From positions 18,683 to 82,682 of the forward strand of contig NZ_JAUNTW010000008.1 in the NCBI RefSeq assembly GCF_030538495.1: a DNA stretch of 64,000 nt, in the 5' to 3' direction. Below, in pieces: positions 27,233 through 36,394 of this stretch. Each line of letters starts with the position of its first letter. The stretch's first letter is position 1. The notes under the pieces were generated by a model. That model made no database searches. It saw nothing but the letters and a program-made list of their open reading frames with translations, and had not been told where the DNA came from. Position numbers and translations under genes: made by a program. Source of the DNA: Paracoccus sp. (in: a-proteobacteria) (lineage in GTDB: Bacteria > Pseudomonadota > Alphaproteobacteria > Rhodobacterales > Rhodobacteraceae).

Positions 27233-28258
27233 ATGACGAAAAAGCTTTTCCTGGGGACGGTCGCAGCCGCGGCAATGCTGGCGGGCGGCGCCGTCGCGCA
27301 AGAGGGGTCAACCCTGCAACAGGTGCAGCAGCGCGGCGAAATGAATTGCGGCGTGAATGTGGGTCTGGTCGGATTCGCCGCACCGGATGCGAACGGCAAC
27401 TGGGCCGGTTTCGACGTCGCGCTGTGCCGCGCCGTGGCTGCCGCCGTGCTGGGTGACCCGGCCAAAGTGCGCTTTGTGCCGACCACCGGCCAGACGCGCT
27501 TCACCGTCCTGTCGTCGGGCGAAGTGGACATGATTTCGCGCAATTCGACCTGGACCTTTTCGCGGGACACCGACCTGCGTCTGGATTTCGCGGGCGTGAA
27601 TTACTATGACGGTCAGGGCTTTATGGTGAACCGCGATCTGGGCGTCACCTCGGCCAAGGAACTGGACGGGGCGACCGTCTGTATCCAGACCGGCACCACG
27701 ACGGAACTGAATCTGGCTGATTTCTTTCGCGCCAACAACATGAACTATACCCCCGTCAACATCGACAGCAACGCTGAAGGGGAACAGCGATATATGGCGG
27801 GCGCCTGTGACGCCTACACCACCGACGCATCGGGTCTGGCCGCCACCCGCGCGGCATTTGCCGACCCCGAAGCGCATATCATCCTGCCGGAAATCATCTC
27901 GAAAGAGCCGCTTGGCCCGGCTGTGCGCCACGGCGACAGCAACTGGGGTGATATTGTCCGCTGGACGCTGTATGCGCTGATCGCGGCCGAAGAATATGGC
28001 GTGACCTCGCGCAATATCGACGAATTGGTGCGGTCGTCCAACAACCCCGAAGTGCAGCGTTTGCTGGGTGTGACCGACAATCTGGGCGGTATGATCGGGC
28101 TGGACGCGGAATGGGCGAAACGCGCCATTCAGGCCGGCGGCAACTATGGCGAAATCTTTGCCGCGAATATCGGGGAACAGACTCCGATTGGTCTGGCGCG
28201 CGGTCTGAACGCGCAATGGACCCAAGGCGGCCTGCTGTATGCGATGCCGTTCCGGTAA
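27233..28258 (+). CDS. bztA: Glu/Gln/Asp/Asn ABC transporter, periplasmic binding protein
   Basis: The 341-residue protein has a signal peptide ending AGGAVAQ (residues 1-23) and the family-3 binding-protein fold with GVNVGLVGFAAPD, GFDVALCRAVAAA and DMISRNSTWT. This is the AapJ/BztA type known in Rhodobacter for glutamate/glutamine/aspartate/asparagine. It is followed by a perfect hairpin and then the permease and ATPase genes. Confidence 0.95.
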   Translation: MTKKLFLGTVAAAAMLAGGAVAQEGSTLQQVQQRGEMNCGVNVGLVGFAAPDANGNWAGFDVALCRAVAAAVLGDPAKVRFVPTTGQTRFTVLSSGEVDMISRNSTWTFSRDTDLRLDFAGVNYYDGQGFMVNRDLGVTSAKELDGATVCIQTGTTTELNLADFFRANNMNYTPVNIDSNAEGEQRYMAGACDAYTTDASGLAATRAAFADPEAHIILPEIISKEPLGPAVRHGDSNWGDIVRWTLYALIAAEEYGVTSRNIDELVRSSNNPEVQRLLGVTDNLGGMIGLDAEWAKRAIQAGGNYGEIFAANIGEQTPIGLARGLNAQWTQGGLLYAMPFR

Positions 28259-28266
28259 GAACGAAT

Positions 28267-28288
28267 GGCCGGGGTTCACGCCCCGGCC
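28267..28288 (+). other. intercistronic hairpin after bztA
   Basis: GGCCGGGG (28267-28274) pairs perfectly with CCCCGGCC (28281-28288), loop TTCACG, with no T-run. This likely protects the bztA 3' end and lets the binding protein be made in excess over the permease. Confidence 0.6.
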
Positions 28289-28362
28289 TTGCCCATCCGG
28301 GCCTATAAAAGCCTGACCAGCAAACCGCGCCAAGCGGGCGGCAGGCAACAGGGGATACATAG

Positions 28363-29619
28363 ATGACAGACCAACCGGCGCCCGCGCGGCAGTCGTTTCG
28401 GCCCTCTATGCTGATTTATGATCGGCGCTATCGGTCGATGACCTTTCAGGTTATTGTTTTCATTGCCGTTATGGCGGTTGCGTGGTGGTTGGTGGACAAC
28501 ACGATCCGCAACCTTGCCCTGATGGGTAAGACGTTCAATTTCAACTTTCTGTTTCAGCGCGCGGGCTATGACATCCCGCAAATGCCGATTCCCTATACCG
28601 CCGATGACACGCATTTGCGTGCCATGGTCGTGGGGTTGCTGAACACGCTGATCGTGTCGGTGCTGGGCTGCATCACGGCCACTGTGATCGGGGTGATCGT
28701 TGGCGTGGCGCGGCTGTCGAACAACTGGCTGTTTGCGCGGCTGATGACGGTGTTTGTGGAAATTTTCCGTAACATGCCGTTATTGCTGTGGATTTTGATT
28801 ATCTATGCGCTGTTTACGGTGGTGCTGCCGGCGCCTGCGGCCTATCGCGGAGAGAACGCGGAATGGTCCATGCTGCTGTTTGACAGCGTGGCGTTAACCA
28901 ACCGTTATACGGCGATCCCGACGATTGCGATGTCCAACGATCCCGGAGTGCTGGATCTGGGCGCGCGCATCACGGTGAGCTGGGCCACGATTGCGATCAT
29001 CGCGGCGCTGATCGGGGGCTGGCTGGTGCATCGCGCGATTTTGCGTCACGCGCAGGCGATGCAGGACCGCACCGGCCATCGTCCGACGACGTGGTGGAAA
29101 AGCCTTGCCGTGATGGTGCTGCCGTCGCTGGCGCTGATCTGGTTTTTCGGCGTGCATCTGATCCGGCCCGAATTAACCGGCTTTAACTTTACCGGCGGCA
29201 TGAATGTGTCGAACGCGCTGATCGTGCTGTGGCTGGCGCTGTCGCTGTATACGGCGGCGTTTATCGCCGAAATCGTGCGCGCGGGGATTTTGGCCGTCAG
29301 CCGTGGCCAGTCCGAGGCCGCCTTTGCCCTTGGCCTGCGTCCGAATCGCACGATGCGGCTGGTCATTCTGCCGCAGGCGCTGCGCGTGATTATCCCGCCG
29401 CTGATTTCGCAATATCTGAACCTGACCAAGAACAGTTCGCTTGCGATTGCCGTGGGTTACATGGAATTGCGCGGCACGCTGGGCGGCACAACCCTGAACC
29501 AAACCGGGCGCGAGCTGGAATCCATGCTGCTGATGATGGGAACCTATCTGGCCATCAGCCTGCTGATTTCGGGCGCGATGAACGTGTTCAACGCCCGCGT
29601 CAAATTGAAGGAGCGGTGA
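28363..29619 (+). CDS. bztB: Glu/Gln/Asp/Asn ABC transporter permease BztB
   Basis: The 418-residue membrane protein carries the histidine-type permease domain (LNTLIVSVLG start at about 90; EAA-like loop RGQSEAAFALGL near 320) with a large insert that is typical of AapQ/BztB, longer than ordinary 220-residue permeases. It pairs with BztC. Confidence 0.95.
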   Translation: MTDQPAPARQSFRPSMLIYDRRYRSMTFQVIVFIAVMAVAWWLVDNTIRNLALMGKTFNFNFLFQRAGYDIPQMPIPYTADDTHLRAMVVGLLNTLIVSVLGCITATVIGVIVGVARLSNNWLFARLMTVFVEIFRNMPLLLWILIIYALFTVVLPAPAAYRGENAEWSMLLFDSVALTNRYTAIPTIAMSNDPGVLDLGARITVSWATIAIIAALIGGWLVHRAILRHAQAMQDRTGHRPTTWWKSLAVMVLPSLALIWFFGVHLIRPELTGFNFTGGMNVSNALIVLWLALSLYTAAFIAEIVRAGILAVSRGQSEAAFALGLRPNRTMRLVILPQALRVIIPPLISQYLNLTKNSSLAIAVGYMELRGTLGGTTLNQTGRELESMLLMMGTYLAISLLISGAMNVFNARVKLKER

Positions 29620-29620
29620 G

Positions 29621-31075
29621 ATGAGCGAAACCGGCGCCCAAACAACCGCCTATGTCCGCGACACGATGTTGCCGCCCGCTCCGCCGCCGTCGCGGCAGGG
29701 TGGGGCGGTGCTGTGGCTGCGGGAAAACCTGTTCGCCGGGCCGGTGAACACGATTCTCACCATCCTTGGCGTGGTCATCATCTGGGCCATCACCGCGAAT
29801 CTGTGGGATTGGTTCGCCCATTCCGTCTGGAACGCGGGCAGTCTGGCCGAATGTCGCCAGATCATCACCGAAACATGGGGCGCAGATGCACGCGGAGCCT
29901 GTTTCGCGGTGATCCGCGACCGGTGGACTCAGTTCCTGTTCGGATTTTACCCCAGCCATCTGTATTGGCGTCCGACCATGGCCGTGGGGTTGCTGATGGT
30001 CGCGCTTGCGCCGCTGTTGTTCGGGCCGTCTCCGGGGATCCGGCGGGTGGTGCTGATCGTGACGGCGGTTGTCACGCTGTGGGCCATGGTGGCGCTGTCG
30101 GCCCCGCTCGCGTGGCTGGCCTTTGCGGCCATCGTGCTGATCGGCGGGCTGGTTTTGTCGGAAAAACATGTCGGCTGGCTGCTGCCGTTTTCTGCGCTCT
30201 ATCCGCTGTTGGGCGTGTGGTTCCTGTGGGGCGGGTCGCTGTGGGGGCCGATTTTTGTGCTGGTCGGGCCGGTGCTGGGCTGGGTCGCGTGGCGCGTTCT
30301 GTCGAACATCGCGGCCCCGGTCGCGGTCGCGGCGGCGCTGCTGATCCCGGTGCTGTTCTGGGTTCTGTATGCCGGGCCGGCCGCGCGGGACGCCGAAAAC
30401 CTGCTGTCGCTGGCGATTCCGGCGGTGCGGTCGGACCAATTCGGCGGCTTTGTTCTGTCGATCACGATTGGCGTTGCGGGCATCGCGCTGTCGCTGCCGA
30501 TGGGCATTGTGCTGGCCTTGGCGCGGCGCAGCGATATGATTCTGGTCAAAGCCCTGGCCGTGATGTTCATTGAATTCATCCGCGGAGTGCCGCTGATTAC
30601 CCTGTTGTTTGTGGCGTCGCTGCTGCTGAATTATTTCCTGCCGCCGGGGACGAATTTCGACATCATCCTGCGCGTGATCATCATGGTGACGCTGTTCGCC
30701 GCCGCCTATATGGCCGAGGTGATTCGCGGCGGTCTGGCCGCCCTGCCCAAGGGCCAGTATGAGGCCGCCGACGCCTTGGGGCTGGATTACTGGAAGGCGC
30801 AGCGTCTGATCATTCTGCCGCAGGCGTTGAAAATCAGTATTCCGGGCATCGTCTCGACCTTTATCGGGATGTTCAAGGACACGACCCTTGTGACCTTTGT
30901 GGCGCTGTATGACCCGCTGAAATCCACATCCGACGCCGTGCGCGCCACGACCGACTGGAAGGGCATTTACTGGGAGCCGTATATCTTTGTCGGCGCCATT
31001 TTCTTTATCATCTGCTTTGGCATGTCCCGATATTCAATGTATCTGGAGCGTCGCCTGCATCGTGACCATAGGTAA
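29621..31075 (+). CDS. bztC: Glu/Gln/Asp/Asn ABC transporter permease BztC
   Basis: The 484-residue protein has eight to ten membrane helices, with the permease signature near the C-terminus (AEVIRGGLAALPKGQYEAADALGL). The N-terminal extra helices match AapM/BztC. Its ATG comes one base after the bztB stop, so the two are co-translated. Confidence 0.95.
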   Translation: MSETGAQTTAYVRDTMLPPAPPPSRQGGAVLWLRENLFAGPVNTILTILGVVIIWAITANLWDWFAHSVWNAGSLAECRQIITETWGADARGACFAVIRDRWTQFLFGFYPSHLYWRPTMAVGLLMVALAPLLFGPSPGIRRVVLIVTAVVTLWAMVALSAPLAWLAFAAIVLIGGLVLSEKHVGWLLPFSALYPLLGVWFLWGGSLWGPIFVLVGPVLGWVAWRVLSNIAAPVAVAAALLIPVLFWVLYAGPAARDAENLLSLAIPAVRSDQFGGFVLSITIGVAGIALSLPMGIVLALARRSDMILVKALAVMFIEFIRGVPLITLLFVASLLLNYFLPPGTNFDIILRVIIMVTLFAAAYMAEVIRGGLAALPKGQYEAADALGLDYWKAQRLIILPQALKISIPGIVSTFIGMFKDTTLVTFVALYDPLKSTSDAVRATTDWKGIYWEPYIFVGAIFFIICFGMSRYSMYLERRLHRDHR

Positions 31076-31078
31076 ATC

Positions 31079-31867
31079 ATGAGCGAAATCATCACCCGCC
31101 CCATCGACCGCAGCCATATGCAGGTCAGCGATCAGGTCGCGATCGACATTCGCGATATGAACAAATGGTATGGCACCTTCCACGTTCTGCGGGACATCAA
31201 CCTGACCGTGAACACCGGCGAACGTATTGTTATTGCTGGACCTTCGGGGTCGGGCAAATCCACGCTGATCCGCTGCATCAACCGGCTTGAGGAACATCAG
31301 GCTGGCCAGATCATCGTCGATGGCATCGAATTAACCAACGACATCAAAAACATCGACAAAGTGCGGTCCGAAGTCGGGATGGTGTTCCAGCACTTCAACC
31401 TGTTCCCGCATCTGACGGTTCTGGAAAACTGCACCCTTGCCCCCATCTGGGTGCGCAAAGTGCCAAAAAAACAGGCCGAAGAAACCGCAATGCGGTTTCT
31501 GGAAAAGGTTAAAATCCCGGAACAGGCGGGGAAATATCCCGGCCAATTGTCCGGCGGTCAGCAACAGCGCGTGGCCATTGCCCGGTCGCTGTGTATGCAG
31601 CCGCGCATCATGCTGTTCGACGAACCGACCAGTGCGCTGGACCCCGAAATGATCAAAGAGGTGTTGGACACCATGATCGAGCTGGCCGAAGAAGGCATGA
31701 CCATGCTGTGCGTGACGCATGAAATGGGCTTTGCGCAGGCCGTGGCGAACCGGGTGATCTTTATGGATCAGGGGCAGATCGTCGAACAGAACAACCCGAC
31801 CGAGTTCTTTAACAACCCGCAATCGGAACGAACGAAATTGTTCCTAAGCCAGATTTTGGGACACTGA
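31079..31867 (+). CDS. bztD: Glu/Gln/Asp/Asn ABC transporter ATP-binding protein
   Basis: The 262-residue ATPase has Walker [10 protein letters not shown], the signature LSGGQQQR, Walker [13 protein letters not shown] and the switch histidine in CVTHEMGFA. The family is the polar amino-acid GlnQ/HisP ATPases. It starts three bases after bztC and closes the operon. Confidence 0.97.
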   Translation: MSEIITRPIDRSHMQVSDQVAIDIRDMNKWYGTFHVLRDINLTVNTGERIVIAGPSGSGKSTLIRCINRLEEHQAGQIIVDGIELTNDIKNIDKVRSEVGMVFQHFNLFPHLTVLENCTLAPIWVRKVPKKQAEETAMRFLEKVKIPEQAGKYPGQLSGGQQQRVAIARSLCMQPRIMLFDEPTSALDPEMIKEVLDTMIELAEEGMTMLCVTHEMGFAQAVANRVIFMDQGQIVEQNNPTEFFNNPQSERTKLFLSQILGH

Positions 31868-31890
31868 TTGATGGGATGGGCCTGACTGAT

Positions 31891-31967
31891 AGGCTGGGGG
31901 GCCAGCCCCCCTCAGCCTGCCCACAGGGCAGGCGTTCGACGGGGAAAAGGTTCACTGGACCTTTTCC
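31891..31967 (+). terminator. three hairpins in tandem after bztD
   Basis: Within 77 bases there are an imperfect G-rich hairpin (31891-31918), CCTGCCC/GGGCAGG (31916-31922/31926-31932) and GGAAAAGGT/ACCTTTTCC (31943-31951/31959-31967), the last two perfect. They probably form the end of the bzt transcript. Confidence 0.6.
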
Positions 31968-31983
31968 TGATCCGTCTCACCCC

Positions 31984-32005
31984 AGGATATTTTCACACAG
32001 AAGAT
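31984..32005 (+). repeat. dispersed 3' element, copy 5 (after bztD)
   Basis: AGGATATTTTCACACAGAAG and AT match the core with one substitution and one missing base. It is 117 bases past the bztD stop, in the same orientation. Confidence 0.75.
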
Positions 32006-32006
32006 A

Positions 32007-32525
32007 TTAGCGGCGCCCGTCCAGACGGACGAAATCCATCACGCTGCCTTGGCCGGGTCTGATATCGGCCCAGTCCTCGATCTGGAAATCCACGACCAGC
32101 GTGGCCGCCGTGGGATAGCGGCGGAAATCCGGATCCATCGGTGGGCGCGCGGGCAGCATCGCCGCAAACTCCGCGATGCCCGGATTGTGCCCCAGCATCA
32201 TCACGGTGGGTTCCGTCGCGGTTTTCAGGATGGCCAGCATTTTATCGGGGCCGGCGTGATACAGGCCGGGTTCGATGCGCAGAATGGGGCGCACCTCTAG
32301 GGGGGCAACGGCGACGCGCGCCCAGGTTTCCTGCGTGCGGGCGGCGGATGAACACAGCACCTCTTCGGGTTCGTAACCGCGGCTTGCCATCCAATCGCCC
32401 AATTCGCGCGCCGATCGACGCCCGCGATCGTTCAGCGGGCGGTCGTGATCGTCCAGCGTTGGGTCATCCCATGCGGATTTTGCGTGGCGGGTCAGGATCA
32501 GACGACGATGCCCGGCTGGAGTCAT
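32007..32525 (-). CDS. SixA-like histidine phosphatase
   Basis: The 172-residue protein has the RHG-type motif LTRHAKSAWDD (catalytic His near residue 12) and the second catalytic histidine in MLGHNPG. SixA-type enzymes dephosphorylate phospho-histidine carriers; the substrate here is unknown. ATG 32525 has AAAGGG eight bases upstream. It lies downstream of argB on the same strand. Confidence 0.9.
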   Translation of the reverse strand: MTPAGHRRLILTRHAKSAWDDPTLDDHDRPLNDRGRRSARELGDWMASRGYEPEEVLCSSAARTQETWARVAVAPLEVRPILRIEPGLYHAGPDKMLAILKTATEPTVMMLGHNPGIAEFAAMLPARPPMDPDFRRYPTAATLVVDFQIEDWADIRPGQGSVMDFVRLDGRR

Positions 32526-32600
32526 AATGATTGCCCTTTCCTGTTTTGTCCCGTTTTCGTCAGCCTGCCACATTGTCCCGCTGCGGGGCAAGTGCCGCAA

Positions 32601-33515
32601 TCAGAGCGTGTGCGTCCCCTGCCGCAGCCCACGCGGTTTAACCCTTGGTTCGGTAGAGCGGATCAGCGATCCTGCGCCGTGTTCGGTGAACAGCTCCAAC
32701 AGACAGGCATTCGGCACGCGCCCGTCCAGAATAACAACGGCACGCACGCCTTCGTCAATCGCGGCCAGTGCAGTTTCGGTTTTCGGGATCATGCCGCCGC
32801 CGATCTGCCCGTCGGCAATCATCGCGCGGACCTGATCGGGGTGCAGCTGCGTGACGACCTGACCCGAGGCATCCTTAACCCCTGCAACATCGGTCAGCAG
32901 CAACAGGCGATCCGCCCGCAGCGCGCCGGCAATCGCGCCCGCCGCCGTGTCGCCATTCACGTTAAAGGTTTCGTTATCGGCCATTCCCGTGGCGACCGGC
33001 GCAATCACGGGGATCATCCCAGCGTTATACAGGTCGCGGATGATCTGGACGTTCATCTCAATCGGGCGGCCGACGAAACCCAGTTCGGGGTCGTCGGCCT
33101 CGCACACCATCAGGTCGTCGTCTTTGCCGGAGATGCCGACGGCGCGGCCGCCTTCGTCGTTAATGGCCTGCACGATGCGTTTGTTCACCAGACCGGACAG
33201 GACCATTTCAACCACCTGCACGGTTTCTTTGGTCGTCACGCGCTTGCCGCGCACGAACCGGCTTTCGATGCCCAATTTGCCCAGCAAATCGTTGATCATC
33301 GGCCCGCCACCATGCACGACGACCGGGTTCATCCCCACCTGTTTCATCAACACAATATCGCGCGCAAACTCCGCCATGGCGGCATCATCGCCCATGGCGT
33401 TGCCGCCGAATTTCACGACGACAACCGCCCCGGAATAGCGTTGCAGATAGGGCAGCGCCTCTGACAGCGTGCGTGCGGTGGCGATCCAATCCCGATTCAT
33501 GTTCTGCGGTCTCAT
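32601..33515 (-). CDS. argB: acetylglutamate kinase
   Basis: The 304-residue amino-acid kinase has [21 protein letters not shown], the GKRVT and DGRVPN blocks and [11 protein letters not shown]. It phosphorylates N-acetylglutamate in arginine biosynthesis. Start at 33515 is taken; a second ATG at 33500 (MNRDWIATA) is an equal candidate. Next to engB as in other Rhodobacterales. Confidence 0.96.
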   Translation of the reverse strand: MRPQNMNRDWIATARTLSEALPYLQRYSGAVVVVKFGGNAMGDDAAMAEFARDIVLMKQVGMNPVVVHGGGPMINDLLGKLGIESRFVRGKRVTTKETVQVVEMVLSGLVNKRIVQAINDEGGRAVGISGKDDDLMVCEADDPELGFVGRPIEMNVQIIRDLYNAGMIPVIAPVATGMADNETFNVNGDTAAGAIAGALRADRLLLLTDVAGVKDASGQVVTQLHPDQVRAMIADGQIGGGMIPKTETALAAIDEGVRAVVILDGRVPNACLLELFTEHGAGSLIRSTEPRVKPRGLRQGTHTL

Positions 33516-33563
33516 CCTTGCGGCCCCTAGGTTATGGATCGCAGCCTAGGACGGTCGCGCCGA

Positions 33564-34214
33564 TCAGTCCAGACCGGCAATGATTGCGCGCAAGGTCGCG
33601 ATGCCCTGACCCTTTTCGGATGAGGTCACGACCAGTTCCGGAAAGGCCGCAGGGTGTTTTTGCAGTTCGGTTTCGACCTGTTCCAGCACGGGTTTGATCG
33701 CGTTCGGCCCCAGTTTGTCGGCCTTGGTCAGCACGACCTGAAACGGGACAGCGGATTTATCCAGCAGGGTCATGATTTCGTGATCGACCGGCTTCACGCC
33801 ATGGCGCGAATCAATCAGGCAAAAGGCCCGGCGCAGCGTCGGCCGCCCCGCCAGATAGCTTTTCAACAGCGCCTGCCATTTCGCGACGACCGCAATCGGT
33901 GCCTTGGCGAAGCCATAGCCGGGCAGGTCAACCAGATAGGACCGATCGCCCAATGCGAAATAGTTAATTTCCTGTGTCCGGCCCGGCGTGTTCGATGCGC
34001 GCGCGATCCCTTTGCGTCCGGTCAGCGCGTTGATCAGGCTGGATTTACCCACATTGCTGCGCCCGGCAAAGCACACCTCAGGGCGGTCGGCGGGCGGCAA
34101 TCCGTCCATGGCGACCACACCTTTGACGAAATCAACCGGCCCCGCGAATAACAGCCGCGCGTTTTCCGCCGTGGCGGCATCGGGTTCGGGGGCAGGGGGG
34201 AACGAAACTTTCAC
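33564..34214 (-). CDS. engB: ribosome-biogenesis GTPase EngB (YihA/YsxC)
   Basis: The 216-residue GTPase shows G1 GRSNVGKSSLIN, G2 TPGRTQ, G3 DLPGYGFA and G4 TKAD. It assists 50S subunit assembly. Its start overlaps the MOSC remnant by four bases. Confidence 0.96.
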   Translation of the reverse strand: MKVSFPPAPEPDAATAENARLLFAGPVDFVKGVVAMDGLPPADRPEVCFAGRSNVGKSSLINALTGRKGIARASNTPGRTQEINYFALGDRSYLVDLPGYGFAKAPIAVVAKWQALLKSYLAGRPTLRRAFCLIDSRHGVKPVDHEIMTLLDKSAVPFQVVLTKADKLGPNAIKPVLEQVETELQKHPAAFPELVVTSSEKGQGIATLRAIIAGLD

Positions 34215-34495
34215 AGGGTCACCTTATCGCCGGTCGTGATGGTGCCGCCGGTCACAACCTCGGCAAAGACGCCGAAATCGGTGTGGCCAAACAGGCGGCG
34301 CAGGGTTTGGGGCATATCAATATCGGTCTGCCCGGTGGGGTTGTCAGCAGTGCAGGCGACTTTAGCGATCCAATCGCGGTCGGCCAAGGGGTTTGCGCCG
34401 TTGGTCAATCGCAGCCGTGCGACCAAGCTGGTCATAGTTTCGCCGCCAACCGATATGATCGGATGGCGGCGAATGTGATGCGGTATGATCGTCAC
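34211..34495 (-). CDS. shortened MOSC-domain protein (possible internal deletion)
   Basis: The 94-residue frame starts HHIRRHPIISVGGETM like the opening of MOSC proteins (RHPIKS..GE) and ends with FGHTDFGVFAEVVTGG, like the MOSC C-terminus. A full MOSC protein of this locus is about 250 residues, so the middle, including the cysteine-bearing core, is missing. GTG 34495 directly follows the yidC stop. It may be a small degenerate gene kept because it links yidC and engB translation. Confidence 0.5.
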   Translation of the reverse strand: MTIIPHHIRRHPIISVGGETMTSLVARLRLTNGANPLADRDWIAKVACTADNPTGQTDIDMPQTLRRLFGHTDFGVFAEVVTGGTITTGDKVTL

Positions 34496-36337
34496 TTATT
34501 TGTCCCGGCGCGGTCGTTTGGGCATCGAGGATTTGATGTTGCCAAACAAATCCGGCCGCGACCCATGCATCGACATGATGGTGTATTGCTGAATGATCGT
34601 AATCACGTTGTTGGTGATCCAGTAAAGAACCAGACCGGATGCGAAACCGCCCAACATGAACATGAAAATCCACGGCATCCACGCAAAGATCATCTTCTGC
34701 GTCGCGTCGGTGGGGGCGGGGTTCAGCTTTTGCTGCAACCACATGCTGAGGCCCAGCAGGATCGCCAGAACCGGCAGCGTCAGCGAATGCAGCAGTGTCC
34801 CCTGTGCCGGCACGCCGAAGGGCAACAGGCCATACAGGTTCAGCAGGCTGGACGGGTCCGGCGCCGACAGGTCGCGAATCCAACCAATCCAAGGCGCGTG
34901 ACGCAGTTCGATAGTGACGAAAATCACCTTATACAGCGAGAAAAAGATCGGGATTTGCAGCAGGATCGGCAAACAACCGGCGGCCGGGTTCACCTTTTCG
35001 CGCTTATACAGATCCATCACTTCTTTCTGGAATTTCGCGCGATCGTCGCCAGTGCGCTGTTTAATATCCTCCATCTGGGGCTGTAATTCCTTCATCTTCG
35101 CCATCGAGATGTAGGATTTGCGCGCCAGCGGGAAGACCAGCAGCTTCAGAACAAAGGTCAGCGCGATGATCGCCCAGCCCATATTGCCGATCAGGCCGTG
35201 CAGGAAATGCAGCAGGCGGAAAATCGGCTTGGTCAGGAAATAGAACCAACCCCAGTCGATCGAATCGACAAACCGCTGAATGCCGGGGGTGGTTTCATAG
35301 GCGCGGATCACCTCCCACACCTTGGCGCCGGCGAACAGATAGCTTTGGGCGGTGATGTTGCCGCCGGGCTGCACGGTTTGCAGCGGGAAGCGTGCCTCGG
35401 TCTGGTAAATATCGGCGCCTTCGGCGTATTTCACCACGGCGGTAAAGCCTTGACCGGGGGCGGGGGCCAGCGTGGTCATCCAATATTTATCGGTGAACCC
35501 GATCCAGCCGTTATCCGTCACGTTCAGAATACGGGCGCGGCCTTCGCGTTCGACCGGGTCCAGACCGGCCATGTCTTTGTATTTCATTTCCAGCAGGCTG
35601 CCGTCATGCATGCCGACGACACCTTCGTGCAGCACAAAGAAGTTCTGCGTGTCGGGGCGTCCGTGGCGCGCGATGATGCCATAGGGCGCGGCAGAAAATG
35701 CGGTATCGCCGTTGTTTTCCAGAGCCTGACCGATGGTGAACAGGTAATTATCGTCCACTTCGAAGGTGCGGCGGAAGATTTGGCCCGCGCCGTTATCCCA
35801 AGCCAGCGTGACCGGCTGACCGGGGGCCAGAGTGTCGCCCGATTCAACGGTCCAGACGGTTGACGGGCCGGGGACCAGCGACGGATCAACGCCCGGTCCG
35901 GGGGTCCAGCCATAGACCGCGTAATAGGGTTTGGTCAGGTTCACATTGATGCGGTCATCCGCCGTTGCCGAGGACGGCGACAACAGCCGCACATCCGGCG
36001 AATCGGCGTCCTGCGTTTCGCGGTAACGGTTCAGCATCAGGTCGTCGATGCGGCCACCCATCAGCGAAATCGATCCGGCCAATGCCTGCGACTGAATCGC
36101 AACGCGGCCCACGGGTTCGGTGGTCGCCACAGCGGTTTCCGCCGAACCCAGATCGGCACCTGTCACCGCAACGGCACCCGCGGGGGCCAGCGGCTGATCG
36201 CCAATCGACTGTTCGGCCAGCGGCACACCTGACGGCTGATCAGATACGGGGTCGGGGGCAAAGATGGTATACCATACCAAAATCACCAGAAACGACAGCA
36301 CCGTCGCCAAAATCAGATTGCGATTGTTGTCTTCCAT
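34496..36337 (-). CDS. yidC: membrane protein insertase YidC
   Basis: The 613-residue protein has one N-terminal helix (about 6-24), a large periplasmic domain and C-terminal core helices with GWAIIALTFVLKLLVFPL, the MKELQPQMEDIK cytoplasmic hairpin and PIFFSLYKV. It inserts membrane proteins with or without Sec. ATG 36337 (MEDNNRNL) is the normal start, with GGTGGGAACGA before it. Confidence 0.97.
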   Translation of the reverse strand: MEDNNRNLILATVLSFLVILVWYTIFAPDPVSDQPSGVPLAEQSIGDQPLAPAGAVAVTGADLGSAETAVATTEPVGRVAIQSQALAGSISLMGGRIDDLMLNRYRETQDADSPDVRLLSPSSATADDRINVNLTKPYYAVYGWTPGPGVDPSLVPGPSTVWTVESGDTLAPGQPVTLAWDNGAGQIFRRTFEVDDNYLFTIGQALENNGDTAFSAAPYGIIARHGRPDTQNFFVLHEGVVGMHDGSLLEMKYKDMAGLDPVEREGRARILNVTDNGWIGFTDKYWMTTLAPAPGQGFTAVVKYAEGADIYQTEARFPLQTVQPGGNITAQSYLFAGAKVWEVIRAYETTPGIQRFVDSIDWGWFYFLTKPIFRLLHFLHGLIGNMGWAIIALTFVLKLLVFPLARKSYISMAKMKELQPQMEDIKQRTGDDRAKFQKEVMDLYKREKVNPAAGCLPILLQIPIFFSLYKVIFVTIELRHAPWIGWIRDLSAPDPSSLLNLYGLLPFGVPAQGTLLHSLTLPVLAILLGLSMWLQQKLNPAPTDATQKMIFAWMPWIFMFMLGGFASGLVLYWITNNVITIIQQYTIMSMHGSRPDLFGNIKSSMPKRPRRDK

Positions 36338-36394
36338 TCGTTCCCACCGTCTTCGCGTCTGTCGCGCCGGTTCAACAGAAGGCACCCAGAAAGG

